Positions 28,479 to 36,222 of a DNA stretch of 64,000 bases are shown piece after piece (the stretch's first letter is position 1; the number at the start of each line of letters is the position of its first letter). Made by a program: the position numbers and the translations under genes. The stretch lies in NCBI GenBank assembly GCA_016709155.1, contig JADJEI010000013.1:992001-1056000 (forward strand). Direction: 5' to 3'. The notes below the pieces were generated by a model. It saw nothing but the letters and a program-made list of their open reading frames with translations, was not told the origin of the DNA and made no database searches. The DNA is from Ignavibacteriales bacterium (lineage in GTDB: Bacteria > Bacteroidota > Ignavibacteria > Ignavibacteriales > Ignavibacteriaceae).

Positions 28479-29495
28479 ATGGAAATAAAAAAGGATGTTG
28501 GTCTAAAAGAATATAATTCCTTTCATGTGGATGCTAATGCTAAATATTTTTTCAAGGCAAAAAATTTAGGGGATGTTCACGAAGCAATTAATTTTTCTAC
28601 CAGTGAAAAACTAAAAGTTCTTGTATTAGGTGCCGGGAGTAATATACTTTTTACAAAAGATTTTGAGGGTTTGGTAATCAAAATGGAACTTGCAGGTATT
28701 GAAACGATTTCTGAAAAGGAGGATGAAATAATTCTCTCGGTTGGAGCAGGAGTTTCGTGGGAATCATTTGTTGATTATTGTGCAGCCAGTAATTACTGGG
28801 GGGTGGAAAATCTTGCTTTAGTACCCGGCAGTTGCGGTGCCGCTCCAGTTCAAAACATTGGTGCGTATGGACAGGAAATAAAAAATGTTTTTCACGAAGC
28901 TGCCGGAATATCGATTGATACAAATTCTGAAATCAGAATTTCCAAAGAGGAGAGTAAATTGGAGTATCGAAACAGCGTATTTAAAAGTGAATTGAAAGAT
29001 AAATTTGTAATCACCAGCATTGCTTTTCGGCTTTCCAAAAATCCAAACCCGATTACCTCTTATAAGGCAGTAGCAAAAGAGATAAAGAAACGAAATTTAG
29101 AAACACCATCTACTTTAGATATGAGTAATATTATCAAAGATATCCGCCGTTCTAAATTACCCGATCCAATTGTAATTGGGAACGCGGGAAGTTTCTTTAA
29201 GAATCCCGTTGTTTCAAATCAGCATTTTGACAAAATCAGAAAAAAATATCCACAAATTATTTTTTATCCTGAGGACAAAGAGTTTATAAAAATATCTGCC
29301 GGCTGGCTAGTAGAAAACTCAAATTGGAAAGGGAAACGTGTCGGTGATGCCGGTGTTTATGAAGAGCATGCATTAGTCTTAGTTAATTACGGCAACGCAA
29401 GCGGCAGACAAATCCATAATTTGGCTAAACAAATTAAATTATCAGTTAGAGATAAGTTTGGAATTAAGCTGGATGAAGAAGTAAATATTTTGTGA
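28479..29495 (+). CDS. murB: UDP-N-acetylmuramate dehydrogenase (UDP-N-acetylenolpyruvoylglucosamine reductase)
   Basis: A 338-aa type I MurB (E. coli-like length), the FAD enzyme that reduces UDP-GlcNAc-enolpyruvate to UDP-MurNAc. The N-terminus 'GLKEYNSFHVDANAKYF' is typical. FAD contacts appear in 'VLGAGSNILF' and 'LALVPGSCGAAPVQNIGAYG'. Further on are the type I Tyr in 'LEYRNSVFK', the general-acid Ser in 'NAGSFFKNP' and the C-terminal catalytic Glu in 'YEEHALVLVN'. It is transcribed away from the phosphohexomutase and precedes the phenylalanine hydroxylase gene. Confidence 0.97.
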   Translation: MEIKKDVGLKEYNSFHVDANAKYFFKAKNLGDVHEAINFSTSEKLKVLVLGAGSNILFTKDFEGLVIKMELAGIETISEKEDEIILSVGAGVSWESFVDYCAASNYWGVENLALVPGSCGAAPVQNIGAYGQEIKNVFHEAAGISIDTNSEIRISKEESKLEYRNSVFKSELKDKFVITSIAFRLSKNPNPITSYKAVAKEIKKRNLETPSTLDMSNIIKDIRRSKLPDPIVIGNAGSFFKNPVVSNQHFDKIRKKYPQIIFYPEDKEFIKISAGWLVENSNWKGKRVGDAGVYEEHALVLVNYGNASGRQIHNLAKQIKLSVRDKFGIKLDEEVNIL

Positions 29496-29516
29496 TTTAA
29501 TATGTTTGGAAAAATT

Positions 29517-29547
29517 TTTGTCTTTAGAACAATCAATAATAATTTTA
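29517..29547 (+). promoter_or_regulatory. Candidate Bacteroidota-type promoter of the biopterin/phhA cluster
   Basis: TTTG (29517-29520), a 19-nt spacer and TAATTTTA (29540-29547), one mismatch from TAnnTTTG. It lies 45 nt before the phhA ATG in an otherwise empty, AT-rich gap. Confidence 0.4.
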
Positions 29548-29592
29548 TTTTCATTTAAAATTAAATCCATTTAATTATTGAAGGATTACATA

Positions 29593-30417
29593 ATGAGTGA
29601 ACGAAAACATGAAGACTCTGAGTTTCTTTCCGCTTATGAAAAAGCAGCAAACGATGGAATTGACCCACGATGCATTCCTCTAAAACTAACCGGACCTGTT
29701 CCTATTGATGATGAAATTGGGTATCCTGATTATCCAGCGAGTGATCATGAAACCTGGAGTTATCTTTTCGATCGGCAAATGAATTTTCTTCCCGACAGGG
29801 TTTGTTCCGAATATCTCGAGGGGGTAGATAAATTAAACTTCACAAGAAACAAAATTGCTTCACTCCGGAAACTAAGTAAAATATTTTTTAACACTACCGG
29901 TTGGAAAATCGCACGAGTACCCGGGCTTATTCACGAACAAAATTTTTTCGAAATGCTTCGCAATAAGATTTTCCCATCTACAGATTATATTAGAGGGAAA
30001 CAGGAATTGGATTATACTCCTGCACCTGATTGCTTTCATGATATGTTTGGTCACATGCCGCTGCTTACAAATAAAAATTTTGCTTCCTTTTATCAAATGT
30101 TCGGTGAGGCTGCCTTCAATGCGAAAGGAATTCATAGAAAATATCTCGAAACTTTCCATTGGTTTACTGTTGAGTTTGGGCTTATCAGAAAACCTGAAGG
30201 GATGAGAATTTATGGGGCAGGAATTATTTCATCGCGTCAGGAAGTGCAACATTCACTTTCCAATGAGGTGGTGGTCAAGGAATTTATTCCTGATCAGTTA
30301 GTCCTTCAAGATTATGATGTATGGCATTTGCAGCCAATACTGTTTGCCATTGAATCATTTGAACAGCTTGAAGAAGGATTTAAAGAATGGACTAAAAGAA
30401 TCGGAATTTTGAAATAA
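29593..30417 (+). CDS. phhA: Phenylalanine 4-monooxygenase (aromatic amino acid hydroxylase)
   Basis: A 274-aa non-haem iron, tetrahydropterin-dependent hydroxylase, the size of bacterial catalytic-domain enzymes without the ACT regulatory domain. Iron ligands: H149 and H154 in 'CFHDMFGHMPLL' and E194 in 'FTVEFGLI'. Pterin/substrate region 'WKIARVPGLIHEQNFFEML'; 'GAGIISSRQEVQHSLS' near the C-terminus. ATG 29593 is preferred over TTG 29578 because AAGGA lies 8 nt before it. The four following genes (bcp, PTPS, folE, SDR) are tightly spaced and three of them would make its cofactor. It would convert phenylalanine to tyrosine. Confidence 0.95.
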   Translation: MSERKHEDSEFLSAYEKAANDGIDPRCIPLKLTGPVPIDDEIGYPDYPASDHETWSYLFDRQMNFLPDRVCSEYLEGVDKLNFTRNKIASLRKLSKIFFNTTGWKIARVPGLIHEQNFFEMLRNKIFPSTDYIRGKQELDYTPAPDCFHDMFGHMPLLTNKNFASFYQMFGEAAFNAKGIHRKYLETFHWFTVEFGLIRKPEGMRIYGAGIISSRQEVQHSLSNEVVVKEFIPDQLVLQDYDVWHLQPILFAIESFEQLEEGFKEWTKRIGILK

Positions 30418-30443
30418 ATAAAACTAACACAGAGGTTATAATT

Positions 30444-30914
30444 ATGATAAGCATTGATAAAAAAGCCCCGGCGTTCAAATTGTTCGATCAGAATGGTAAA
30501 TCCATTTCATTAAAAGATTATTTAGGTGAAAATGTAGTTCTATATTTTTATCCAAAGGATGATACATCCGGTTGCACTGCTGAGGCTTGCAGCTTCCGGG
30601 ATGATTTTCCCCAGTTCAAGAAAATTGATGCAGTTATATTAGGTGTTAGCCCTGATTCAGTGGCATCGCATAAAAAATTTCAGCAAAAATATTCTCTGCC
30701 TTTTACTTTGCTGAGTGATGAAAGTAAAGAAGTTGTTGAGAAATATGGTGTATGGAAGGAGAAAAGTATGTACGGCAGAAAATATATGGGTGTTGAAAGA
30801 ACTACCATCATTATTGATAAAAAGGGAGTGGTACGAAAGATTTATCCAAAAGTGAAAGTTGCAGGTCATAATGAGGAAGTACTAACGGCATTGGATGGGC
30901 TAGCCGATGACTGA
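30444..30914 (+). CDS. bcp: Thiol peroxidase Bcp (PrxQ-type peroxiredoxin)
   Basis: A 156-aa atypical 2-Cys peroxiredoxin of the Bcp/PrxQ class, reducing H2O2 and organic hydroperoxides with thioredoxin. The peroxidatic Cys44 and resolving Cys49 lie in 'YPKDDTSGCTAEACSFRD'. Other hallmarks: 'VLYFYPKDD', 'GVSPDSVASHKKFQQKY', 'PFTLLSDE', and 'VERTTIIIDKKGVVRKIY'. An RBS-like AGAGG lies upstream of the ATG. Its stop overlaps the PTPS start by 8 nt. Placement between a mono-oxygenase and pterin genes may reflect protection from peroxide formed by pterin autoxidation, which is inference. Confidence 0.95.
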   Translation: MISIDKKAPAFKLFDQNGKSISLKDYLGENVVLYFYPKDDTSGCTAEACSFRDDFPQFKKIDAVILGVSPDSVASHKKFQQKYSLPFTLLSDESKEVVEKYGVWKEKSMYGRKYMGVERTTIIIDKKGVVRKIYPKVKVAGHNEEVLTALDGLADD

Positions 30915-31332
30915 ACCTATTGCCTACGCAACACGACGTGAAACATTCAGCGCTGCCCATCGTCTTTTCATTCCAGATATTTCTGATGAAGAAAATCTAA
31001 AATTATTTGGCAAATGCTCCAACCCAAATTGGCATGGGCATAACTACGTTTTAGAAGTAACCGTAAAAGGGGGCATTAATCCCTCAACGGGTTTTGTGAT
31101 AGATCTAAAATTATTGAAAGAAATAATTATCGAAAGAGTCATCAAAAAAGTAGATCATAAAAATTTAAATCTCGATACAGAATTTATGAAAGGAATAATG
31201 CCAACGACTGAAAATGTTGCAATTGCAATTTGGAATCAGTTAGTGAATCAAATACCCACTGGAAGATTATGCTCGGTTAAACTTTCCGAGACAGAGAATA
31301 ATTTTGTTGAATATAAAGGAGAATCAGTTTGA
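30907..31332 (+). CDS. 6-pyruvoyltetrahydropterin synthase (PTPS/QueD family), eukaryote-like
   Basis: A 141-aa PTPS. Zinc ligands H18 ('FSAAHRL'), H43 and H45 ('NPNWHGHNY'); Cys37 in 'FGKCSNPN' is the usual catalytic Cys position; 'DHKNLN' and 'PTTENVAIAIW' follow. The stretch 'DEENLKLFGKCSNPN' and 'GFVIDLKLLK' resemble animal PTPS much more than short bacterial QueD, which supports a role in tetrahydrobiopterin rather than queuosine synthesis. It would convert dihydroneopterin triphosphate to 6-pyruvoyl-tetrahydropterin. It overlaps bcp at its start and folE at its end. Confidence 0.92.
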   Translation: MTEPIAYATRRETFSAAHRLFIPDISDEENLKLFGKCSNPNWHGHNYVLEVTVKGGINPSTGFVIDLKLLKEIIIERVIKKVDHKNLNLDTEFMKGIMPTTENVAIAIWNQLVNQIPTGRLCSVKLSETENNFVEYKGESV

Positions 31333-31895
31333 ACTTCAAGAATACAGAAAAAATAATTAATGAACTTCTTTTAGAAATCGGAGAAGATTCACAGCGAGAA
31401 GGACTTCTTAGCACTCCCAAACGTGTTGCAAAAGCTTATGAGTTTTTAACAAGCGGTTATCAAAAAAATATTGAAGAAGTTTTGAACAATGCAATTTTCA
31501 CAGAGAAATACGATGAAATGGTTTTGGTAAAGAACATTGATTTTTATTCTTTATGTGAGCATCACATGCTGCCTTTTTATGGAAAGGTGCATGTGGCGTA
31601 TATACCGGATGGAAAGATTGTCGGCCTAAGTAAAATTCCACGTATCGTAGAGGTATTTGCAAGACGCTTACAAGTACAGGAGAGAATGACTCAGCAAATA
31701 GCCGACACAATTGAAAAGTATCTTCACCCTATTGGTGTGGCAGTGGTATCAGAAGCATATCACATGTGTATGATGATGCGGGGGGTGGAAAAACAAAATT
31801 CATCTGCAACATCAAGTGCAATGCATGGCGTTTTCAAAGATGATTCGAAGACAAGGAGTGAATTCTTAAATTTAATTTCAAATAAAAATTTATGA
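31329..31895 (+). CDS. folE: GTP cyclohydrolase I
   Basis: A 188-aa FolE, converting GTP to 7,8-dihydroneopterin triphosphate, the first step to folate and biopterin. Zinc ligands C76 and H79 in 'YSLCEHHMLPF' and C147 in 'HMCMMMRGVEKQNS'. Also 'SKIPRIVEVFARRLQVQERMT' around 100-120 and 'EGLLSTPKRVAKAYEF' near the N-terminus. The start is TTG 31329, which overlaps the PTPS stop as TTGA; no closer ATG exists. Between PTPS and the SDR, so here it probably feeds biopterin. Confidence 0.95.
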   Translation: MNFKNTEKIINELLLEIGEDSQREGLLSTPKRVAKAYEFLTSGYQKNIEEVLNNAIFTEKYDEMVLVKNIDFYSLCEHHMLPFYGKVHVAYIPDGKIVGLSKIPRIVEVFARRLQVQERMTQQIADTIEKYLHPIGVAVVSEAYHMCMMMRGVEKQNSSATSSAMHGVFKDDSKTRSEFLNLISNKNL

Positions 31896-32611
31896 TTGAT
31901 GGAAAGCCTTCTGTCGTTTGGATTACCGGCGCAAGCTCAGGTATCGGAAAGGCTGCAGCAAAACAATTCGCACGGGTGGGAGCAAAAGTCTTTGCATCAT
32001 CACGAAGACTTACGGAACTTGAACGACTGAATAAAGAATTGAGAGAGGAAAGTCTTCGAGTTGAAATACTCCCATGTAATGTCGCATCAGCATCCAATGT
32101 TGACCAGGCGGTAAAAAAAATTCTTGCTGAAAATCAAATTGAATGTCTTATAAATAATGCAGGGATTACTTCATTCAAACCAGCTTTAGAAAATTCTAAT
32201 CAAGAGATTACCGATATTATAAACACAAACTTACTCGGTGCTATTTATTCAATAAAATCTGTTTTGCCTTCGATGATAAAAAATGGTGGCGGGAAGATTA
32301 TCAATATTTTATCAGTTGTGACTCACAAAATATTTTTAAATAGCAGTGCATACTCTGCTTCCAAGATGGGTTTATTAGGATTTACAAACGTGCTTAGAGA
32401 AGAAGTGAGAAATGATAATATTAAAATTATTAATATTATTCCGGGTGCTACCGAAACACCAATATGGTCTTCTGATATTAGAAAGAAATATTCTAATAGA
32501 ATGATGAAGCCGGATGAAATTGCATCACTTCTTGTGTGGATTTATTTAAACAAAGAAAATATGGTTACGGAGGAAATAGTCATCCGTCCAGTGGAGGGGG
32601 ATTTATCTTAA
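31892..32611 (+). CDS. Short-chain dehydrogenase, probable sepiapterin-reductase-type enzyme
   Basis: A 239-aa classical SDR. The NADP-binding 'WITGASSGIGKAAAKQFA' is followed by 'ASSRRL' (basic pair favouring NADP), 'LINNAGITSF', catalytic Ser141 ('INILSVVTHK'), Tyr154 and Lys158 ('YSASK'), and 'IIPGATETPIW'. Sequence alone gives only a generic SDR; the link to sepiapterin reduction comes from the operon, directly after folE and PTPS (4-nt overlap) in a cluster headed by phenylalanine hydroxylase. A sepiapterin reductase of this kind would finish tetrahydrobiopterin synthesis. Other carbonyl substrates remain possible. Confidence 0.8.
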   Translation: MIDGKPSVVWITGASSGIGKAAAKQFARVGAKVFASSRRLTELERLNKELREESLRVEILPCNVASASNVDQAVKKILAENQIECLINNAGITSFKPALENSNQEITDIINTNLLGAIYSIKSVLPSMIKNGGGKIINILSVVTHKIFLNSSAYSASKMGLLGFTNVLREEVRNDNIKIINIIPGATETPIWSSDIRKKYSNRMMKPDEIASLLVWIYLNKENMVTEEIVIRPVEGDLS

Positions 32612-32696
32612 TCCATTAAAATATTATTCATAGTAAAAGGCTGTCTTCAAAGTCATTATTGGCTTCCTGAACTTTTTTCATGATCTACCCGTTAGC

Positions 32697-32745
32697 TAAC
32701 GGATCATTTCAAAATTGAAATATTAGATTCCGAAACGATCCGTTA
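32697..32745. repeat. Nested inverted repeats between convergent genes
   Basis: TAACGGATC (32697-32705) is repeated inverted as GATCCGTTA (32737-32745), nine perfect pairs. The 31-nt loop contains a second hairpin, ATTTCA...TGAAAT. It lies in the 184-nt gap between the SDR gene and a minus-strand gene, so a bidirectional terminator is possible, although there is no strong T-tract next to the stem. The rest of the gap shows nothing recognisable. Confidence 0.45.
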
Positions 32746-32795
32746 ATTAAAGGATGGTGATGTATTACTTCTGAGACGACCGCCAAATTTAAGTC

Positions 32796-33272
32796 TTAGA
32801 ATTTACGATCAAACTTGTGTTCATTATCTACACGGAATTTTTTCATCTCCTTGAAACGATGGAACTTTGTCTGAGATTCATTCCACATTTTTTTCTGCTC
32901 AGGATTTAATTTCTCATAGATATCCATGCGATGATTTTCTTTACGTAATTCGATATTTGCTCTGGAATCATTAAGCTTTGTAACGGCTGCAAGCACATCT
33001 TCGCGTGAATAATCAGGATTACTTTTCAACTCCTGCAGGGCTAATTCTTTTTTTTGCAGATCTGCGTTTGCTTCTATCATTTCGTTTTGATGTTTGAAGT
33101 GCAGCGCTTTGAATTCATTTTTTTGCTCTTCGGATAGATTTAATCTTTCCATCGGATCGAAATGCATTTGATTAAACGCTTTCTCTTTGGGTGGAAATTC
33201 TTGAGCTAATAATACTGAGTTTGAATTCAAGATTGAGAAAACAAGAAACAAGAACACAAATAATTTATTCAT
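32796..33272 (-). CDS. Spy/CpxP-like periplasmic protein (LTXXQ family)
   Basis: A 158-aa exported protein: signal peptide 'LFVFLFLVFSILNSNSVLLAQ' in outline (core hydrophobic, cut after LLA), then an all-helical, charged body. It contains 'LNLSEEQKNEFKALHFKHQ', the LTXXQ-like repeat, 'EDVLAAVTKLNDSRANIELRK', and 'KLNPEQKKMWNESQ', a second copy of the motif. This is the layout of Spy/CpxP/CnrX-type periplasmic chaperones or metal sensors. It follows the lipoprotein gene by one base, suggesting one transcript, and is opposite the ECF sigma gene. Confidence 0.75.
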   Translation of the reverse strand: MNKLFVFLFLVFSILNSNSVLLAQEFPPKEKAFNQMHFDPMERLNLSEEQKNEFKALHFKHQNEMIEANADLQKKELALQELKSNPDYSREDVLAAVTKLNDSRANIELRKENHRMDIYEKLNPEQKKMWNESQTKFHRFKEMKKFRVDNEHKFDRKF

Positions 33273-33273
33273 A

Positions 33274-34236
33274 TTATCCTCTTTTTATTTTGGTATTAAA
33301 AATGATGATATAAGGCATGCCCCACGAATTACTTTCTACGGGGAATGTATCATCGAGTAAAACTTGTTTCGGAATAACATTTACAATAGCATGATAGAAA
33401 CCTGGAAATTGATGGGCAGTAAATGTTTGTTCGTAAATCCGATTCCATTTTGTCCCATCCCAGGTTGAAGAAGTCATTACAAATTTTTTCTGTGCCATGT
33501 GCAATCCATTATCCAAACTGCCATAAGTTAGTGATACAAAATCCGAATCGGAATAAGTACTTGTCAGCTCGATTCGAAGTGTAATAGAAGCATCGAAATG
33601 AAGTTTTGATATCGGATTATAAGAGCCGGAATTTATTGAAAAGTAATATTCATTCGGCGAATCAATTTCTATTACTTCTCCATCTGGTAAGAAAGCTGTA
33701 AGTTTTTTTATTTCTACATTTGAATTTTCGGTGCCGCCTTCAGGCATAGAAATACCAATAATTTCCCAGTTCTCCAAGGGGTCGGGGGAGTTGTTAATTC
33801 TTTTAAAAATAATATTCCTGGTAATTGTATTTGTGAATGGCTTTTGAATTAGTGTGTCTGGCAAGATGCTTGTCGAATCAAAAGCTGCTGCAATAAATAA
33901 AGTGCTTTCAAACGTTTTGGTAAGAACACCCAATGCTGAATCTCCGCTGATTACCAGGTTTAAATTTGACGAAACAAGAAAAGCAGTTCTCCAAACCTTA
34001 CGCGGATAAATTTGAGTCTGCACTTTCGAAAGAAAATCAATATTTTCATTTTCATTGAAATTATTGTCAAACGAAAGAACCATCGAATCTTCAAGCGCGA
34101 TTTTTTGCATCGCCTCTTCATCGGTGAGATAAACCGGCTCCACAGTTGTCTCATCCTTACATCCAGTAATAATTACAAAAAACGATATCAGAAAAAACAT
34201 CAATAGTGTTGAGATTTGAGAAATCAATTTTTTCAT
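33274..34236 (-). CDS. Lipoprotein of unknown function
   Basis: A 320-aa protein with a signal peptide and lipobox ('FFVIITGCKDE', Cys at about 26), so it should be lipidated. The mature part is beta-rich, with Ser/Thr-rich strands and no Cys. No recognised domain; a Bacteroidota-type lipoprotein only. A clear RBS, AAGGAG, lies just upstream on the minus strand. It is transcribed divergently from the ECF sigma operon across a 177-nt gap and is followed by a Spy-like gene, so a role in the same envelope response is plausible, but not shown. Confidence 0.7.
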   Translation of the reverse strand: MKKLISQISTLLMFFLISFFVIITGCKDETTVEPVYLTDEEAMQKIALEDSMVLSFDNNFNENENIDFLSKVQTQIYPRKVWRTAFLVSSNLNLVISGDSALGVLTKTFESTLFIAAAFDSTSILPDTLIQKPFTNTITRNIIFKRINNSPDPLENWEIIGISMPEGGTENSNVEIKKLTAFLPDGEVIEIDSPNEYYFSINSGSYNPISKLHFDASITLRIELTSTYSDSDFVSLTYGSLDNGLHMAQKKFVMTSSTWDGTKWNRIYEQTFTAHQFPGFYHAIVNVIPKQVLLDDTFPVESNSWGMPYIIIFNTKIKRG

Positions 34237-34413
34237 TTTGAACTCCTTATTGTTATGAATAATTTTTGTTTGTTAATTTGACACGATATCATCGAACTAG
34301 GTTTAAAATGATTGATATAAAATGAAACAGGCGGGTAAGGTTTTGTTTTTAAAATAAATTTTAAACCAATGAACGATAGCATTTGTCCAATAATTGCAAA
34401 AGTATAAATAAGA

Positions 34414-34962
34414 ATGGCCGATAATTCAGAAGATTTTGAACTGGTAAATCAGTACCTAAACGGTGATAAAATTGCGTTCAATAGGATTGTTAATAAATAT
34501 TCAAAAAAAATTTATTGGCATGCAAGAAGAATGACAGGTAATCATTTTGATGCTGATGAAATCGTTCAGGAAGTTTTGATGGTGCTTTATCGTAAACTTG
34601 GTCAATTCAAATTTAATTCTTCGCTTTATACATATATTTATAAGATAACAGTGACACGAAGTCTGAACTTTATAAAGAAAGAAAAACTAAAAAGTCTATT
34701 CTTTATTGATAGTAACCAAAACTCTATAAAAAATTCCGAATCGGATATAATAGAAGGACTTTTAAATAAAGAAAAACTTGAACGACTTGATAAACAACTT
34801 CAGAAACTGCCTGCTAAACAAAGAGAAGTTTTTATACTTCGGCAATTTGAAGAAATGAGTTACGAAGAAATTTCTGAGTTGACCGGTAAATCAATTGGGG
34901 GATTGAAAGCGAATTATTTTCATGCATTAAATAAAATAACCAAAATGATGAGCCATGACTGA
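34414..34962 (+). CDS. ECF-type RNA polymerase sigma factor
   Basis: A 182-aa sigma-70 family, ECF subgroup protein. Region 2: 'DFELVNQYLNGDKIAFNRIV' and 'YWHARRMTGNHFDADEIVQEV' (the D-A-D-E-I-V-Q-E region 2.2 motif). Region 4: 'LQKLPAKQREVFILRQFEEM' followed by the helix-turn-helix 'SYEEISELTGKSIGGLKANYFHAL'. The linker between the regions is Ser/Asn-rich. The next gene overlaps by 8 nt and has one transmembrane helix, the normal arrangement for sigma and anti-sigma. No zinc-finger motif is seen in that partner. Confidence 0.93.
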   Translation: MADNSEDFELVNQYLNGDKIAFNRIVNKYSKKIYWHARRMTGNHFDADEIVQEVLMVLYRKLGQFKFNSSLYTYIYKITVTRSLNFIKKEKLKSLFFIDSNQNSIKNSESDIIEGLLNKEKLERLDKQLQKLPAKQREVFILRQFEEMSYEEISELTGKSIGGLKANYFHALNKITKMMSHD

Positions 34963-35542
34963 TAGAAAATTAATTTTAAAATTTTTAAGTGACAATCTTA
35001 CTCTGCAGGAGAAAAATATTTTCGAACAGAAATTAAAAACTGATATTGATTTCAAAACTGAATATGAAAAATTAAATTCATCATTACTTGAAATGAAAGA
35101 GTGTAAAAATATTTCGGCTGATGAAAATTATTTTATCAATTTGTCGCTAACATTACACAATAAATACGGAAATAAAGAGAGAAGAATATTTAAGCCGGTG
35201 TTAACGCTTGCAAGTACTTTTGCAATTGCGTTTATTGTTATTTTACTTGTTGGACAAAACCCTGATCATCAAATAACAAATTCCAAAATATCAATAAGCG
35301 ATTTGACAGAACAAGAGATTAATTATCTTGTCGAAATTTCTCCCGAAGAGCTGTCCAATGAAAAAATTATCTATAAAAAACTTAATGAAAATTTATCAAG
35401 CCTTCTAACAACTGAATTGGAAATAAACAATGAGTCCATTACATGGATTTATGAAGATGTTGAATCAATTGCTTCAAATATCAGTGTGGCTGAAGCTGAC
35501 CAAATATATAATGAATTAATTAACAAAGATTTCTTTCAATGA
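34955..35542 (+). CDS. Putative anti-sigma factor (one transmembrane helix)
   Basis: A 195-aa protein with a cytoplasmic N-terminal part (about 80 residues, Lys/Glu-rich, 'LKFLSDNLTLQEKNIFEQKL'), a single transmembrane segment near residues 83-103 ('LASTFAIAFIVILLVG') and a periplasmic C-terminal domain. It lacks the HxxxCxxC zinc motif of ZAS anti-sigmas. The assignment rests on its overlap with the ECF sigma gene and its topology. It would hold the sigma factor at the membrane until a periplasmic signal arrives. Confidence 0.7.
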   Translation: MTDRKLILKFLSDNLTLQEKNIFEQKLKTDIDFKTEYEKLNSSLLEMKECKNISADENYFINLSLTLHNKYGNKERRIFKPVLTLASTFAIAFIVILLVGQNPDHQITNSKISISDLTEQEINYLVEISPEELSNEKIIYKKLNENLSSLLTTELEINNESITWIYEDVESIASNISVAEADQIYNELINKDFFQ

Positions 35543-35550
35543 GGTGTATA

Positions 35551-36009
35551 ATGAAAATACTATTGATGCTACTTGTTTTATTTGCCGGCAAAATGAACTT
35601 TGCTCAGGATAATTTTCCATTTATTCCACAAGACCCCAAAGGAAAATTAGCACAATTAGAAAAGGTAAAGCTTATAGAAACCCTTAAAATGGATGAAGAA
35701 ACTACACTTAGATTTTTTGCACGCCGGACAGAATTTCTAGACAAAATTCAATCGTTGAATAAAAACTCAATGGATTTAATTGATAAACTTGAAAAGTCCT
35801 TTGGGGAAAATAAGTTTAGCGAATCTGAGTATAAAAATCTAATAAAAGAATTTAATGGTAACGAAGAGCAAATGTTCAAAGAAAAAGTGAACTTTATTAA
35901 TTCACTTAGCGATATTCTTTCTGAAGAGCAAATTGCAAAGATGATAGTTTTTGAGAAAAAATTCAAAGAAGAAATTCGTAAGATTTTGACAAAAGGTAAA
36001 AACCATTAA
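35551..36009 (+). CDS. Small periplasmic Spy-like protein in the ECF operon
   Basis: A 152-aa exported protein from ATG 35551, which has GAGGTG 4 nt upstream; an earlier ATG at 35539 overlaps the previous stop as ATGA but would add only four residues before the signal peptide. The signal peptide is 'KILLMLLVLFAGKMNFAQ'. The mature part is helical and charged with 'LKMDEETTLRFFARRTEF' and 'ILSEEQIAKMIVFEKKF', resembling the LTXXQ-type repeat of Spy/CpxP. Together with the minus-strand Spy-like protein it suggests a cell-envelope or metal stress regulon. Confidence 0.65.
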   Translation: MKILLMLLVLFAGKMNFAQDNFPFIPQDPKGKLAQLEKVKLIETLKMDEETTLRFFARRTEFLDKIQSLNKNSMDLIDKLEKSFGENKFSESEYKNLIKEFNGNEEQMFKEKVNFINSLSDILSEEQIAKMIVFEKKFKEEIRKILTKGKNH

Positions 36010-36057
36010 TTAAGTTAAAAGATTCGAACTATTTCCGACTCAATGATTAAAAAAAGT

Positions 36058-36089
36058 GTTGATTTTCAGAGTAAGTAAGTTTATTTTTG
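36058..36089 (+). promoter_or_regulatory. Bacteroidota-type promoter of tRNA-Leu
   Basis: GTTG (36058-36061), 20-nt spacer, TATTTTTG (36082-36089), identical to the -7 box of tRNA-Phe. The tRNA begins 15 nt after the box. Confidence 0.65.
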
Positions 36090-36103
36090 GCAGCAAAAAA
36101 AAA

Positions 36104-36187
36104 GCGGAAGTGGTGAAATGGCAGACACACCATCTTGAGGGGGTGGCGCCGAGAGGCATGCGGGTTCAAGTCCCGCCTTCCGCACCA
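36104..36187 (+). tRNA. tRNA-Leu (GAG)
   Basis: A class II tRNA with acceptor GCGGAAG/CTTCCGC, anticodon stem CCATC/GGTGG, loop TTGAGGG (anticodon GAG), a long variable arm and a GGTTCAAG T-loop. The 3' CCA is encoded (36185-36187), unlike the other tRNAs here. Confidence 0.96.
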
Positions 36188-36222
36188 GATATTATTCTTT
36201 CAGTAATTTTAGGGAAATAATT

